DNA of 39,566 nt from Ruminococcus sp. (GCF_016287535.1 NZ_JAEFAJ010000031.1:1-39566), one strand, 5' to 3'. Counted from the first letter of the stretch, positions 9,162 to 16,333 are shown. Program-made: numbers and translations. Notes: a model not told the origin generated them from the letters alone.

Positions 9162-9254
9162 GAGTTTTCATAAAACATTCCTCAAAATGATGATTTTTTT
9201 CTGCAGGCGCAATAAACGGTCAGAGGAAACCCTTTTGCTCAATAATTTAAGCTT

Positions 9255-10112
9255 TTATACTTTCTTTTGTAAAAACAAACGCCGAAGAAGAGAAATGATG
9301 AGTACCGCGAATACAGCTGCTCCGGAAAAAGCAGCTATATCAGCTTTTTTCAAAGCTTTCGGCGCTGAGAGCAATCCGGCAGCGGTATGATCCTCTCCGT
9401 TATAACATGAGAAAGCAACACCGTTCGTGAAAGCATATCTTTCCGCAGCGGAATCCTCCGCTCCAAGAATGACCAGGTGCTCATTTGTTATAAGCTGATT
9501 GCCGTTACAGTCAAATCCTAATGCCTGATCGCCGATATAAGTGCAGACAGGCGGTATATAGATACGTTCCAGCTTTGGACACATATAAAAAGCTCCGCTG
9601 CCGATGCTGCTGAGCTCATTGCCTGTACTTATACTTTCAAGTCCTTCGCAGTCGGAAAAGCATAATTCACCTATACTTTTCAGTCCCTGCGGCAGCTTCA
9701 CATCAGAAAGACTGACACAGGCGCGGAAGCATGAATCAGGCAGTTTATCCAAAGACGCCGGGAGAGTGATATCCGAAAGCCTGACGCAGCCGCAGAAGCA
9801 GCCCTCTCCTATTTCCTCCAGTCCGTCCGGAAGTCTTACTGCTTCAAGCTTGTCACAGGCATAGAAACAATGATGTCCTATCCGTGCAACAGTATCAGGC
9901 AGGTCTATCCCTCTCAGCGTCTCACATTTATAGAATGCGTTGTCGCGGAGCTCAGTAACGGGGTAACAGCTGAAAAAATCCGGTATATCTATATATTCCG
10001 GTCTGCCGGTGAACCCGGTTACAACAGCTTCACCATCATGTACAGAATAAAGCAGTCCCTCTGTTTCAGCTCCGCTTATATATGTTTCATCTGAAAAAAG
10101 CTTATCAAGCAT
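9255..10112 (-). CDS. BspA-type leucine-rich-repeat protein with C-terminal membrane anchor
   Basis: The protein has 285 residues. From about 35 to 200 there are seven or so 23-residue LRR_5/BspA repeats of the form LxxIxLPxxLxxIGxxCFxxC, unusually rich in cysteine (CFYACDKL, CFCGCVRL, CFRACVSL). A hydrophobic helix (about 255-275, AAFSGAAVFAVLIISLL) is followed by a basic tail RRLFLQKKV. There is no N-terminal signal peptide, so the repeats may face the cytoplasm in a tail-anchored protein, or the true N-terminus may differ. Bacterial LRR_5 proteins are usually surface adhesins, which makes this topology odd. The RBS is AAGGAGG with good spacing to the ATG. Function unknown. Confidence 0.8.
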   Translation of the reverse strand: MLDKLFSDETYISGAETEGLLYSVHDGEAVVTGFTGRPEYIDIPDFFSCYPVTELRDNAFYKCETLRGIDLPDTVARIGHHCFYACDKLEAVRLPDGLEEIGEGCFCGCVRLSDITLPASLDKLPDSCFRACVSLSDVKLPQGLKSIGELCFSDCEGLESISTGNELSSIGSGAFYMCPKLERIYIPPVCTYIGDQALGFDCNGNQLITNEHLVILGAEDSAAERYAFTNGVAFSCYNGEDHTAAGLLSAPKALKKADIAAFSGAAVFAVLIISLLRRLFLQKKV

Positions 10113-10286
10113 TACAGCCGCCTCCTTTATAACAGTATAACAGCTGCCGGCAGCACCGGAAAGAATTATTTCACAACAATGTACGGCATCAATACCGATT
10201 TTCCTGCTTTTTCCGTGCCGGATACATCTGCTGCGTCAGAATGTTCTGACGCAAGCGCTCATTTTGCGTCGTATTATTTATGCGGA
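10113..10286. other. Gene-free spacer upstream of the LRR gene
   Basis: No gene is supported here. It holds a perfect GCGTCAGAA/TTCTGACGC hairpin (around 10230-10255) and, near the LRR start, a possible TATACT box with no good -35. Confidence 0.5.
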
Positions 10287-10427
10287 TAAAAAAGAAAACG
10301 GGAGCTTTTCAGCTCCCGCAGTCAAAAGCAGCCGACACTTAACGTGTCGGCTGCTTATCCAACCCCCTTCGAGTCCATGTCTGATCAATTATGTATCCAG
10401 GTCTCTTTACGGACCCTCCCCTTCTAT
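10287..10427 (-). ncRNA. Probable small RNA, about 140 nt, with its own promoter and tandem terminators
   Basis: A near-perfect promoter (10434-10462) faces left. The transcript would start near 10427 and meet two hairpins: a 13-bp stem (10326-10338 with 10344-10356) with a short U-run, and CGGGAGC-TTTTCA-type stem-loop 10299-10318 followed by TTTTCTTTTTT. The 5' half can pair GGGUCC with GGACUC over a 30-base loop region. No ORF longer than 7 codons (MDSKGVG) is present. It matches no RNA family that I recognise. It could alternatively be an attenuated leader of the LRR gene 170 bases further on. The promoter and terminators are seen directly; the RNA itself is inferred. Confidence 0.6.
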
Positions 10428-10433
10428 GATTAA

Positions 10434-10462
10434 AGTATAGCATATTACTCTCTGTATGTCAA
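10434..10462 (-). promoter_or_regulatory. Strong promoter of the putative small RNA
   Basis: TTGACA (10457-10462), 17 bases, TATACT (10434-10439) on the minus strand. No protein-coding start follows within the transcript before the terminators. Confidence 0.85.
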
Positions 10463-10601
10463 TACAAATCAGTAATTATGAACGAATTTTCGTTGTTCAG
10501 CACAGTAAAAGCTTCTCCCGTTTAGACGTTCTGACGATTCAAAATTCGCATTATTATACAATGTGTAAACCGCTTTCCCGGTAATACAAAAGGCAAAAGG
10601 A

Positions 10602-10621
10602 CGGCTCCCTTCCGGGAGCCG
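10602..10621 (-). terminator. Terminator after the cotJC C-terminal piece
   Basis: CGGCTCCC-TTCC-GGGAGCCG, an 8-bp GC-rich stem, starts 6 bases after the cotJC stop on the minus strand and is followed by TCCTTTTG. It would end a reassembled cotJC transcript. Confidence 0.7.
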
Positions 10622-10627
10622 CAATGT

Positions 10628-10724
10628 TCACTTTTTCTTGCCGCATTTCTTGTCAAAAGCAGGGTTGCAGGCATAGAAATTCTTTGAATCCAGTTTATCC
10701 TGTGCAAGACGGAGCGCTTCACCG
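10628..10724 (-). CDS. cotJC: cotJC, C-terminal piece (separated by element 1)
   Basis: Read on the minus strand from the core CGGTGAAGCG, the frame gives GEA-LRLAQDKLDSKNFYACNP-AFDKKCGKKK and a stop. This is the C-terminal tail of the CotJC/manganese-catalase-like coat protein family. On its own the piece has no start codon with a Shine-Dalgarno, and upstream the frame runs into element 1 sequence. The same core occurs at the end of the middle piece (13939-13948). Joining there yields QRFGEA|LRLAQDKLDSKN in frame. Annotated in isolation it would be missed or called junk. Confidence 0.9.
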
Positions 10725-10742
10725 CTGAGCACGAAATGAAAC
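10715..10742. other. Attachment site, left end of element 1 (core plus inner arm)
   Basis: The core CGCTTCACCG (10715-10724) is identical to 13939-13948. The inner arm GCACGAAATGAAAC (10729-10742) is an imperfect inverted partner (9 of 14) of the arm at 13921-13934. Both arms lie 9 bases from the inferred crossover (10719/10720). The recombinase stop is 38-39 bases away. Confidence 0.8.
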
Positions 10743-10757
10743 AGAAACAAAAAAGCT

Positions 10758-12014
10758 TCACGCTCTCCATCTGATAACTATCCGCCCCTTGCAGGCATAA
10801 ATCGTTTCAGCAAGCATATCAGTCAGCTGACGCTTTTCATCAAAGCTCATATTGTTCCATACAGCCGAAAGATCAGTTCCCAAGGCTGACGCCTTCCTTT
10901 TCATCTCTGAGCAAACAGCCTCCTCCGCTTCGTCTGCATAGATTGTTTCTGCCGAACACTCCCCGTTTCTCAGTCTTTCACTGCACATAAGATATCTTAT
11001 ATCTCTTCCTCCGCCACGCTTTACCACAAGGGCATATCCGCAGCAGAGACATTTTATCTTTCCGCACAGCCACGAATTCCTGGCTTTTCTGACAGGTGAA
11101 GCTTTTTTGTCAGCAATACACTTTTTGCGGCATTTCAGCCATAGCGCTGAATCGACTATGCCCTCTCCCGGCGCAGGTACGATATGACAGCCTTCAAAAG
11201 AATTTCCCTTTCTTTTTCTGACAGTGCCTTCCTTATAGCAGTAGCAGCCGTTTACTCCGCTGAATCCGTTTTCATTCTCCTCGACCGCCGCACCCTCCGA
11301 CCTGAAAAGCTCAAGTACAGCTTTGTCCGCTCTTACATACAACGGATTAAGTATCATTTCCCTGATCCTTGAACGCTCCCATTTCCTTCCCCGTCTCTGT
11401 ATGCCAAGTTCATCAAGCTTTCGTACAATATCGCCGTATGCGGTCTTATACTCCGCATACATACCGAATATCAGACGGACCGCCTTTGCCTCTTCTTCAT
11501 CAGGCTCAAACATCGACGTATTCACTCCGTCTATCATAACAGGGACTCTTCTGAAGCCATAGGGCACAGGTCCGCCCATAAAAAAGCCCTTACGGCTACG
11601 TGAAAAATATGCGTCCGCAACTCTCTTCTGGATAGTCTCTCTTTCAAGCTGCGCAAAGACAATACAGATATTCAGCATCGCATTCCCTATCGGCGAAGAG
11701 GTGTCGAATTTTTCTGTGGCGGATATAAACTTCACACCATGATTCCCGAATACTGTCATCATGTTTGAAAAATCCACTATGGAACGGCTTATGCGGTCAA
11801 GTCTATAAACTACCACCGTGTCTATCAGTCCGTTCCCGATATCCTTCATCATCTGTGAAAACTGAGGACGATTCATATTCTTTCCGCTGTATCCCCTGTC
11901 AGCATATACCCTGCACTCCTCTCCCCGTGCTTCATAACGGCACATTTCAGTCTGCTGCTCGATGGATATACTGTCAGACCTTTCAACAGACTGTCTTGCA
12001 TATATGGCAGTCAT
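10758..12014 (-). CDS. Large serine recombinase 1 (element 1)
   Basis: This site-specific recombinase acts through a serine-DNA phosphodiester intermediate. The 418 residues start MTAIYARQSVERSDSIS, with the nucleophile Ser in YARQS and the catalytic-domain motifs YADRGYSGKNMNRPQF, VVYRLDRISR and QLERETIQKRVADAY. A recombinase domain follows (GGPVPYGFRRV, IREMILNPLYV), then a zinc ribbon (CLCCGYAL ... CSERLRNGEC). It lacks a long coiled-coil. The frame stays open 25 codons further upstream, but ATG 12012-12014 directly follows the stop of the 56-aa ORF and gives the family start. It probably integrates and excises element 1 at the CGCTTCACCG core 38 bp beyond its stop. Confidence 0.93.
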   Translation of the reverse strand: MTAIYARQSVERSDSISIEQQTEMCRYEARGEECRVYADRGYSGKNMNRPQFSQMMKDIGNGLIDTVVVYRLDRISRSIVDFSNMMTVFGNHGVKFISATEKFDTSSPIGNAMLNICIVFAQLERETIQKRVADAYFSRSRKGFFMGGPVPYGFRRVPVMIDGVNTSMFEPDEEEAKAVRLIFGMYAEYKTAYGDIVRKLDELGIQRRGRKWERSRIREMILNPLYVRADKAVLELFRSEGAAVEENENGFSGVNGCYCYKEGTVRKRKGNSFEGCHIVPAPGEGIVDSALWLKCRKKCIADKKASPVRKARNSWLCGKIKCLCCGYALVVKRGGGRDIRYLMCSERLRNGECSAETIYADEAEEAVCSEMKRKASALGTDLSAVWNNMSFDEKRQLTDMLAETIYACKGRIVIRWRA

Positions 12015-12015
12015 T

Positions 12016-12186
12016 TCAGACGCACTCCGAATATTTTGCCGCAAGCTCATGCAGCAGCTCCTCAGCATTTCTCTTTGCCTCCGGGTCAATAATTACGGGA
12101 GTAAGCGTTTCTGTAACAAGTAGTCCGTTCCCCGTAATAATACTTCTTTCTGAAGCGATGTAATCAGTTCTGTCGATATCTGTCAT
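12016..12186 (-). CDS. Small 56-aa ORF upstream of recombinase 1
   Basis: The sequence starts MTDIDRTDYIASERSIITGN and ends EELLHELAAKYSECV. GGAGG lies 8 bases before the ATG (12184-12186). The TGA is separated from the recombinase ATG by one base, so the two are translationally coupled. The acidic C-terminal half looks helical. I do not recognise the family. Its position suggests an accessory factor, for example a directionality or control factor for the recombinase; that is inference only. Confidence 0.75.
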   Translation of the reverse strand: MTDIDRTDYIASERSIITGNGLLVTETLTPVIIDPEAKRNAEELLHELAAKYSECV

Positions 12187-12760
12187 AATCAACACCTCCG
12201 ATTTGATTTTACTACACGTCAGTATGTCCTTATTCCAAAAAGCAGGCTCATTTCACAGAGGCAGAGCTTATATTCAAGCATTTGTGCAATTAATTATTTA
12301 GCAACAGTTTGTTATCATTACTGAAACAACATTTGTGCAGCGAAAACAGGGTTATCATATACTAATGTCAACCTTCGCCTATTAATGTCATGACATATGA
12401 ATACTAATTTCTACATGGAAACATCGTATTCAGGGGAATACAAAAATTCCAGACCTGTATGAACACCTCATCGTGGACTGTGTTTTATCGGTCAATACCT
12501 TATACTTATCCCATATGTTTTTCTCTTGTTTATATATACGCAATGTTCAAATATATTTTTTACATATCTATATTTCGTTAACATATTACGTCAGTATGCA
12601 CATCTGCTCAACCAATTATCTGTGCATTATATACAATGAGAATTTACGCTGATTAGTTTATATTCTGAAAATTCCGCTCAGCTATTGCAATTTCAAAAAC
12701 AAATGATATAATATTCTTAAACTTAATGAAATCAACGTATTTACGATGATATATGACAAA
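12187..12760. other. AT-rich non-coding stretch within element 1, with short repeats
   Basis: No credible ORF is present in 570 bp. It contains pairs of short direct repeats: ACGTCAGTATG (12216-12226 and 12588-12598), CATTTGTGCA (12279-12288 and 12330-12339), TAATGTCA (12363-12370 and 12383-12390) and GTTATCAT (12311-12318 and 12351-12358). On the minus strand the first repeat reads CATACTGACGT, which includes a CATACT box like those of mother-cell sigma factors; this reading is weak. Confidence 0.5.
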
Positions 12761-12796
12761 AAGCGGATAAGCTGCCGTAAAGATGCTTATCCGCTT
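12761..12796 (-). terminator. Terminator after the TPM/zinc-ribbon gene
   Basis: AAGCGGATAAG (12761-12771) pairs perfectly with CTTATCCGCTT (12786-12796). A TTTTTG tract follows on the minus strand, immediately after the stop at 12805. Confidence 0.85.
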
Positions 12797-12804
12797 AATA
12801 TTTT

Positions 12805-13815
12805 TTATTGTTCCTCCGACACCGCCGCATTGCAGTGAGGACAGCGCCCTGAAAGTGGGATCTTATATTTTCCGCCGCAGTACGGACAGATATTCTGCTC
12901 CGTTTCTTCCGGTCTGTTTGCCTTGAATGCAATCTGTTCATCAACCGGATCGTATACATAGGGTGACATATCATCTATCCCCTCTTCAGGAGCCGGAAAT
13001 GCTTTCCTGTACTTGATCTCGTTCAGCCCAAGCATATAATACGCATGGAAAAGAATAAAACCAAGCATAAAAGCAGTCAGTACAAGTACCGCCATATCAG
13101 GCATAAAAGATATTTTATCAGAGAAAAAACTGAAAGCTGCAGCAATAGCTGTACCGACGTCAGCATCGCCCCTTTCGAGCTGGCTCTGGAGTTCTTTATT
13201 GAATTTATTGAGCTCACGGGTCTTCAGCACAGGATCGGTATCGTTCCCCTGCATACCTTCCCACTGCCATTCGTAATCCCCACCGGAAGTATACACCTTT
13301 GATTTTGAATAAACTATGAGCCAGTGCATTTCATCATCGAATTCCGAACGGTACCTGTCATAAGCATACTTTTCAAGAGTAGCATATTTTCCGAGCCAGT
13401 CATCAACATAAAGCGTAACGACCGACGGAGTAATACCCGTCTTATTCATAAAGACCTCAAGGCTGTCACGTAGAGCCCACTCGTTCTCGATAACATCCGC
13501 GTCATCCCTTATGATGATATTATGGTTGTAATCCTTCGGAACGATGGGCATTGCTTTTCTGAAGCCGAGAAAAACAAAAAGCAGAAACGGCAGGTACATT
13601 ATACCTAAGAGCAGCCTTTTCTTATTGTATTTCGGCTCATAATCACTGCTGGCGTAAAAATAGCGCATTGAGCCATGACGGTATGTAGCATATCTTCTTG
13701 ACCCTGGAAAGCGCCGGCTGCTTACGGTAGGTCCGCTTCGGCCGCCGCTGCGCGAACCGCTGTGTCCGCTCCGAGAGCCGCCGCCATGCGAACCGCCCCC
13801 TGATGAATGTGGCAT
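12805..13815 (-). CDS. TPM-domain membrane protein with Gly/Ser/His-rich head and C-terminal zinc ribbon
   Basis: The protein has 336 residues. Residues 1-45 are Gly/Ser/His/Arg-rich (MPHSSGGGSHGGGSRSGHSG). A membrane segment at about 68-88 is followed by an extracytoplasmic TPM-like domain (about 105-225; VIENEWALRDSLEVFMNKTGI, TLYVDDWLGKYA, HWLIVYSKSKVYTSGGDYEW), a second membrane segment (about 240-262) and a C-terminal zinc ribbon CPYCGG ... CPHCNA (about 313-332). Such heads are common in Firmicutes TPM proteins linked to membrane protein assembly or stress, but no function is established here. It is the only obvious cargo of element 1. GGGGGGA precedes the ATG and a consensus promoter lies upstream inside the element. 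Confidence 0.82.
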   Translation of the reverse strand: MPHSSGGGSHGGGSRSGHSGSRSGGRSGPTVSSRRFPGSRRYATYRHGSMRYFYASSDYEPKYNKKRLLLGIMYLPFLLFVFLGFRKAMPIVPKDYNHNIIIRDDADVIENEWALRDSLEVFMNKTGITPSVVTLYVDDWLGKYATLEKYAYDRYRSEFDDEMHWLIVYSKSKVYTSGGDYEWQWEGMQGNDTDPVLKTRELNKFNKELQSQLERGDADVGTAIAAAFSFFSDKISFMPDMAVLVLTAFMLGFILFHAYYMLGLNEIKYRKAFPAPEEGIDDMSPYVYDPVDEQIAFKANRPEETEQNICPYCGGKYKIPLSGRCPHCNAAVSEEQ

Positions 13816-13845
13816 AATGTCCCCCCTGTAACATTGATTTTAACT

Positions 13846-13874
13846 ATTATATATCATTCTTACCCTGTTGTCAA
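13846..13874 (-). promoter_or_regulatory. Consensus promoter of the TPM/zinc-ribbon gene
   Basis: TTGACA (13869-13874), 17 bases, TATAAT (13846-13851), inside element 1 about 70 bp from its right end. The cargo therefore has vegetative expression of its own and does not depend on cotJC transcription. Confidence 0.9.
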
Positions 13875-13920
13875 TAAAAAAATTGCTATATTTCCCTGCT
13901 TTTTGCCGGAATAATGCCAT

Positions 13921-13948
13921 ACTTCACATTGTGCAGGACGCTTCACCG
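13921..13948. other. Attachment site, right end of element 1
   Basis: The inner arm ACTTCACATTGTGC (13921-13934), nine bases, and the core CGCTTCACCG (13939-13948). The crossover is inferred between 13943 and 13944. The outer side continues directly into the cotJC middle piece. Confidence 0.8.
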
Positions 13949-14424
13949 AAGCGCTGGTAATGAACTATCTCACGCTCGCGCAGGAAACGGATCGGATCTC
14001 TTACATCTGGATCGTCAGCCAGTCTGAGGATATTGTCGTAAGTTGTGCGTGCTTTCTGTTCGGCAGCCATATCCTCGCTAAGATCTGTTATCACATCACC
14101 CTTTGACTGAAAATAAGCTGCTGTGAAAGGAGTTCCGGAAGCCGCAACAGGATAGATGCCGGTAGTATGATCTACAAAATAAGTGTCAAATCCGCTTTCC
14201 TTTATCTCATCAACAGAAAGATTTTTTGTAAGCTGATAGAGTATTGCCGAAATTATCTCAAGGTGGGCCAGCTCCTCAGTTCCAATATCAGTCAGCAGTC
14301 CCTTTACTTCACCGTAGGGCATTGCATATCGCTGATTAAGGTAGCGGAGCGAAGCTGCGAGTTCGCCGTCAGGACCTCCCAAAGCCATAAAGATATAGTT
14401 TTGAGGAAAAGTTTTTTCTGGCAA
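13924..14424 (-). CDS. cotJC: cotJC, middle piece (Mn-catalase-like spore coat protein)
   Basis: As it stands the frame runs 166 codons. Only 13939-14379 is family sequence: GGPDGELAASLRYLNQRYAMP, TDIGTEELAHLEIISAILYQL, FDTYFVDHTTGIYPVAASG, YFQSKGDVITDLSEDMAAEQK and REREIVHYQRFGEA. The Glu and His ligands of the dimanganese fold are present (EELAHLE, AAEQKA, EREIVH). The last residues (SCTM, stop) come from element 1. The first 15 or so (including FPQNYIFMAL) come from element 2, and no Shine-Dalgarno precedes the TTG at 14424. The family is normally about 190-205 residues, so both ends are missing here. The missing ends are found at 30708-30782 and 10628-10724. Confidence 0.93.
   Translation of the reverse strand: MPEKTFPQNYIFMALGGPDGELAASLRYLNQRYAMPYGEVKGLLTDIGTEELAHLEIISAILYQLTKNLSVDEIKESGFDTYFVDHTTGIYPVAASGTPFTAAYFQSKGDVITDLSEDMAAEQKARTTYDNILRLADDPDVRDPIRFLREREIVHYQRFGEASCTM
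14373..14400. other. Attachment site, left end of element 2
   Basis: The core GACCTCC (14373-14379) is shared with 30707-30713. The inner arm CCATAAAGATATAGTT (14385-14400) is the inverted partner, 15 of 16 bases, of 30685-30700. The arm begins 9 bases from the inferred crossover (14375/14376). Confidence 0.9.
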
Positions 14425-14430
14425 CTGAAT

Positions 14431-14460
14431 AAAAAACGCCCCGGAACATTGTCCCGGAGC
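14431..14460 (-). terminator. luxS terminator, adjacent to the element 2 left end
   Basis: GCTCCGGGA-CAATG-TTCCGGGGC, a 9-bp stem with G-U pairs, is followed by GTTTTTT on the minus strand. It insulates the cotJC middle piece from the luxS transcription unit, so the piece has no evident promoter in the unexcised state. Confidence 0.88.
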
Positions 14461-14501
14461 AAAAAAATATATGTGTATACCGCCATTGCGTGGCAGTTAT
14501 T

Positions 14502-14957
14502 TTAGTAATTCAGTTTTTCTGCTGTATATCCGTCAAGCACAGTGAGCATATCCTTTGCGACCGCCTTTGCGCCTTCAAGATCGTGGAGCAGATAGTTGCC
14601 GCACTCCTTTCGCTCGGAGCCTGGTATCTTTCCGCTGAAATCCGCCACAAAACGGAAACTGTCCTGAACCAGTCCTATCGCCTGTTCATATGAGACTTTA
14701 TCCCGGAGTATCAGATAAAAACCTGTCAGGCAGCCCATAGGTCCAACATAGATAACACTGTCAGAATATTCACTGTTTCGTGCGTAGGTAGCAAATAAAT
14801 GCTCGAAGGTGTGCAGTGCGCCGTTGGTGAGATAATCACCGCCATTTGGCTTTTTCATGCGTATGTCGTAGGTCACGGCATCGCCGTCGATACGGGAGAT
14901 ATACATTCCCTTTTCCAGCTTGTCGTGGTCAACGGTAAAACTTGCGATCGTCTTCAT
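14502..14957 (-). CDS. luxS: S-ribosylhomocysteine lyase LuxS
   Basis: LuxS splits S-ribosylhomocysteine to homocysteine and DPD, the autoinducer-2 precursor. The 151 residues show SFTVDHDKLEKGMYISR at the start, the zinc motif HTFEHLFATYAR (His-x-x-x-His), GPMGCLTGFYLIL with the conserved Cys region, and a CGNYLLHDLEGAK tail. The start at ATG 14955-14957 is set by GGAG 7 bases upstream, which overlaps the 3' end of the aminotransferase gene, so the two are coupled. The homocysteine can feed the mccA/mccB-type pair in the same island. Confidence 0.95.
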   Translation of the reverse strand: MKTIASFTVDHDKLEKGMYISRIDGDAVTYDIRMKKPNGGDYLTNGALHTFEHLFATYARNSEYSDSVIYVGPMGCLTGFYLILRDKVSYEQAIGLVQDSFRFVADFSGKIPGSERKECGNYLLHDLEGAKAVAKDMLTVLDGYTAEKLNY

Positions 14958-14961
14958 ATTC

Positions 14962-16128
14962 TCACTCCTTCGGCATTTTCTTCCGGATATCATTCAGACG
15001 CTCCAGCGCGTTTTCAAGTGTTTCGTTTTTCTTTGCATAGTGGAATCTTATGTAGCGGTTCTCAGGCTCCTTGAAGAAGCTGGATCCCGGAACTGCTCCC
15101 ACTCCGACATATTCAGCCAGCTTTTCGCAGAACACAAGGTCGCTCTTGTAGCCGAACTCAGAGATATCAAGGAGTATATAGTAAGCACCCTGAGGAACAG
15201 TATGCTGTATGCCTATGCGGTCGAGACCATTGAGGAAGAGATCACGCTTTTCGGTGTATTTGTCCTGAAGCCATTTGTAGTAGTCATCTCCGAAGCGAAG
15301 TCCCGTAACTGCTGCTTCCTGCAAAGGCGCGGCAGCTCCTACTGTGAGGAAGTCGTGTACTTTCTTCACAGTGTCAATGATCTCAGGCGGAGCAATGACG
15401 TAGCCAAGTCTCCAGCCTGTTATAGAGTATGTCTTTGAAAGCGACGAACAGGAAATAGTTCTCTCCCACATATCAGGAAGCGATGCAAAATAAACGTGCT
15501 TGTGGGGGGCGTAAACTATGTGCTCATAGACCTCGTCGGTTATAACAAAGGTGTCGTACTTCTTTGCAAAGTCAGCGATTATTTTTAGCTCATCAACAGT
15601 GAACACCTTTCCGCAGGGGTTGGACGGATTACAGAGTATCAGTGCCTTGGGGTGCTGTTTAAAAGCGGCTTCGAGAACATCTGCATCGAAACTGAACTCA
15701 GGCGGTATAAGCGGAACATATATAGGCTCTGCTCCCGAAAGTATGGTATCTGCGCCGTAGTTCTCATAGAAGGGTGAGAACACAATTACCTTGTCACCGG
15801 GATTCGTAACTGACATCATTGCAGCCATCATAGCCTCGGTGCTTCCGCAGGTGACGACTATCTCGCCGTTGGGATCGATGTTTCTTCCCATGAGACGAGA
15901 CTGCTTTTCTGCAAGAGCTTCACGGAAATTCTGTGCGCCCCATGTTATTGAATACTGGTGAAAGTCCTCTCGTGTGACTTCGGCAAGCCGGTCGAGTATC
16001 TCTTTCGGGGGCTCAAAGTCGGGAAAACCCTGTGAAAGATTTACTGCGCCGTATTTATTTGAAATTCTCGTCATACGCCTTATGACGGAATCGGTAAAGG
16101 TGGCTGTGCGGTTTGAAAGCTGTGGCAT
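14962..16128 (-). CDS. Class I PLP-dependent aminotransferase (methionine/aromatic type)
   Basis: The 388 residues are fold-type I. Features are VNLSQGFPDFEPP (substrate loop of the kynurenine/YbdL-like branch), GSTEAMMAAMMS, NPSNPCGKVFT, TDEVYEHIVY and SSLSKTYSITGWRLGYV, with the Schiff-base lysine, plus RFHYAK near the end with the carboxylate-binding Arg. This branch uses methionine, glutamine or aromatic amino acids. Followed by luxS, it could act in methionine salvage; beside a phenylacetate-CoA ligase and oxidoreductase it could aminate phenylpyruvate to phenylalanine. Both roles are inferred. It has its own promoter at 16305. Confidence 0.88.
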   Translation of the reverse strand: MPQLSNRTATFTDSVIRRMTRISNKYGAVNLSQGFPDFEPPKEILDRLAEVTREDFHQYSITWGAQNFREALAEKQSRLMGRNIDPNGEIVVTCGSTEAMMAAMMSVTNPGDKVIVFSPFYENYGADTILSGAEPIYVPLIPPEFSFDADVLEAAFKQHPKALILCNPSNPCGKVFTVDELKIIADFAKKYDTFVITDEVYEHIVYAPHKHVYFASLPDMWERTISCSSLSKTYSITGWRLGYVIAPPEIIDTVKKVHDFLTVGAAAPLQEAAVTGLRFGDDYYKWLQDKYTEKRDLFLNGLDRIGIQHTVPQGAYYILLDISEFGYKSDLVFCEKLAEYVGVGAVPGSSFFKEPENRYIRFHYAKKNETLENALERLNDIRKKMPKE

Positions 16129-16149
16129 AAAAAAACCTCCGGTTTTAAA

Positions 16150-16276
16150 AAATCAGGAATTCGGAATGCGGAATGCGGAATTAATGGAATTCGCCTTGCG
16201 GCGTAAGGATCTGAATTTTTTGATCCTTTGGCGAAGCCAACTCCATAATTCCGAACTCCTAATTCCGAATTCCGAA
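16150..16276. repeat. Long imperfect palindrome built from GAATTCCGAATT units
   Basis: The left half holds CAGGAATTCGGAATGCGGAA and GGAATTCGCC; the right half holds GGCGAAGCCAACTCCATAAT and TCCGAACTCC then TTCCGAATTCCGAATT. A central GGATC ... GATCC stem has a T-rich loop. Near-identical units recur at 24183-24220. It looks like a dispersed intergenic repeat or MITE-like relic. It lies in the 5' leader of the aminotransferase mRNA. Confidence 0.7.
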
Positions 16277-16304
16277 TTACATGAACATATTTAATTACAG
16301 TAAT

Positions 16305-16333
16305 ATTATATCACGATCAGATGCTGTAGTCAA
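16305..16333 (-). promoter_or_regulatory. Promoter of the aminotransferase-luxS unit
   Basis: TTGACT (16328-16333), 17 bases, TATAAT (16305-16310) on the minus strand. The -35 box lies inside the last codons of the ligase gene. The leader is about 170 bases and includes the long palindrome. Confidence 0.8.

Larger units (their letters stand above)
10720..13943 (-). mobile_element. Element 1: 3,224-bp serine-recombinase element inside cotJC
   Basis: The boundaries come from the 10-bp direct repeat CGCTTCACCG at both ends and from restoration of the cotJC frame when the interval is removed. The content, all on the minus strand, is a TPM/zinc-ribbon membrane protein, a 570-bp AT-rich non-coding stretch, a 56-aa ORF and a large serine recombinase whose 3' end faces the left attachment site. 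This architecture is that of skin-like intervening elements that are excised in the sporulating mother cell. Excision itself is inferred. Confidence 0.88.

Noticed and set aside
10360..10380. A tRNA-like TTCGAGTCC in the small RNA region
   Set aside because: No acceptor or anticodon arms can be formed around it, so it is a chance T-arm resemblance.
12015..12089. A longer N-terminus for recombinase 1, starting at 12089
   Set aside because: The extra 25 codons overlap the 56-aa ORF, have no suitable Shine-Dalgarno and do not resemble the recombinase family start; ATG 12012-12014 gives MTAIYARQS as expected.
14304..14486. A 60-codon frame over the luxS terminator and the cotJC middle piece
   Set aside because: It reads through the terminator hairpin, is in the wrong frame for cotJC and shows no family-like sequence.
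14440..14500. A sigma-K-like promoter (AC, 16 bases, CATATATTT) before the cotJC middle piece
   Set aside because: The match is loose, it lies inside the luxS 3' region, and the true 5' end of cotJC is at 30.8 kb, so a promoter here is not expected.
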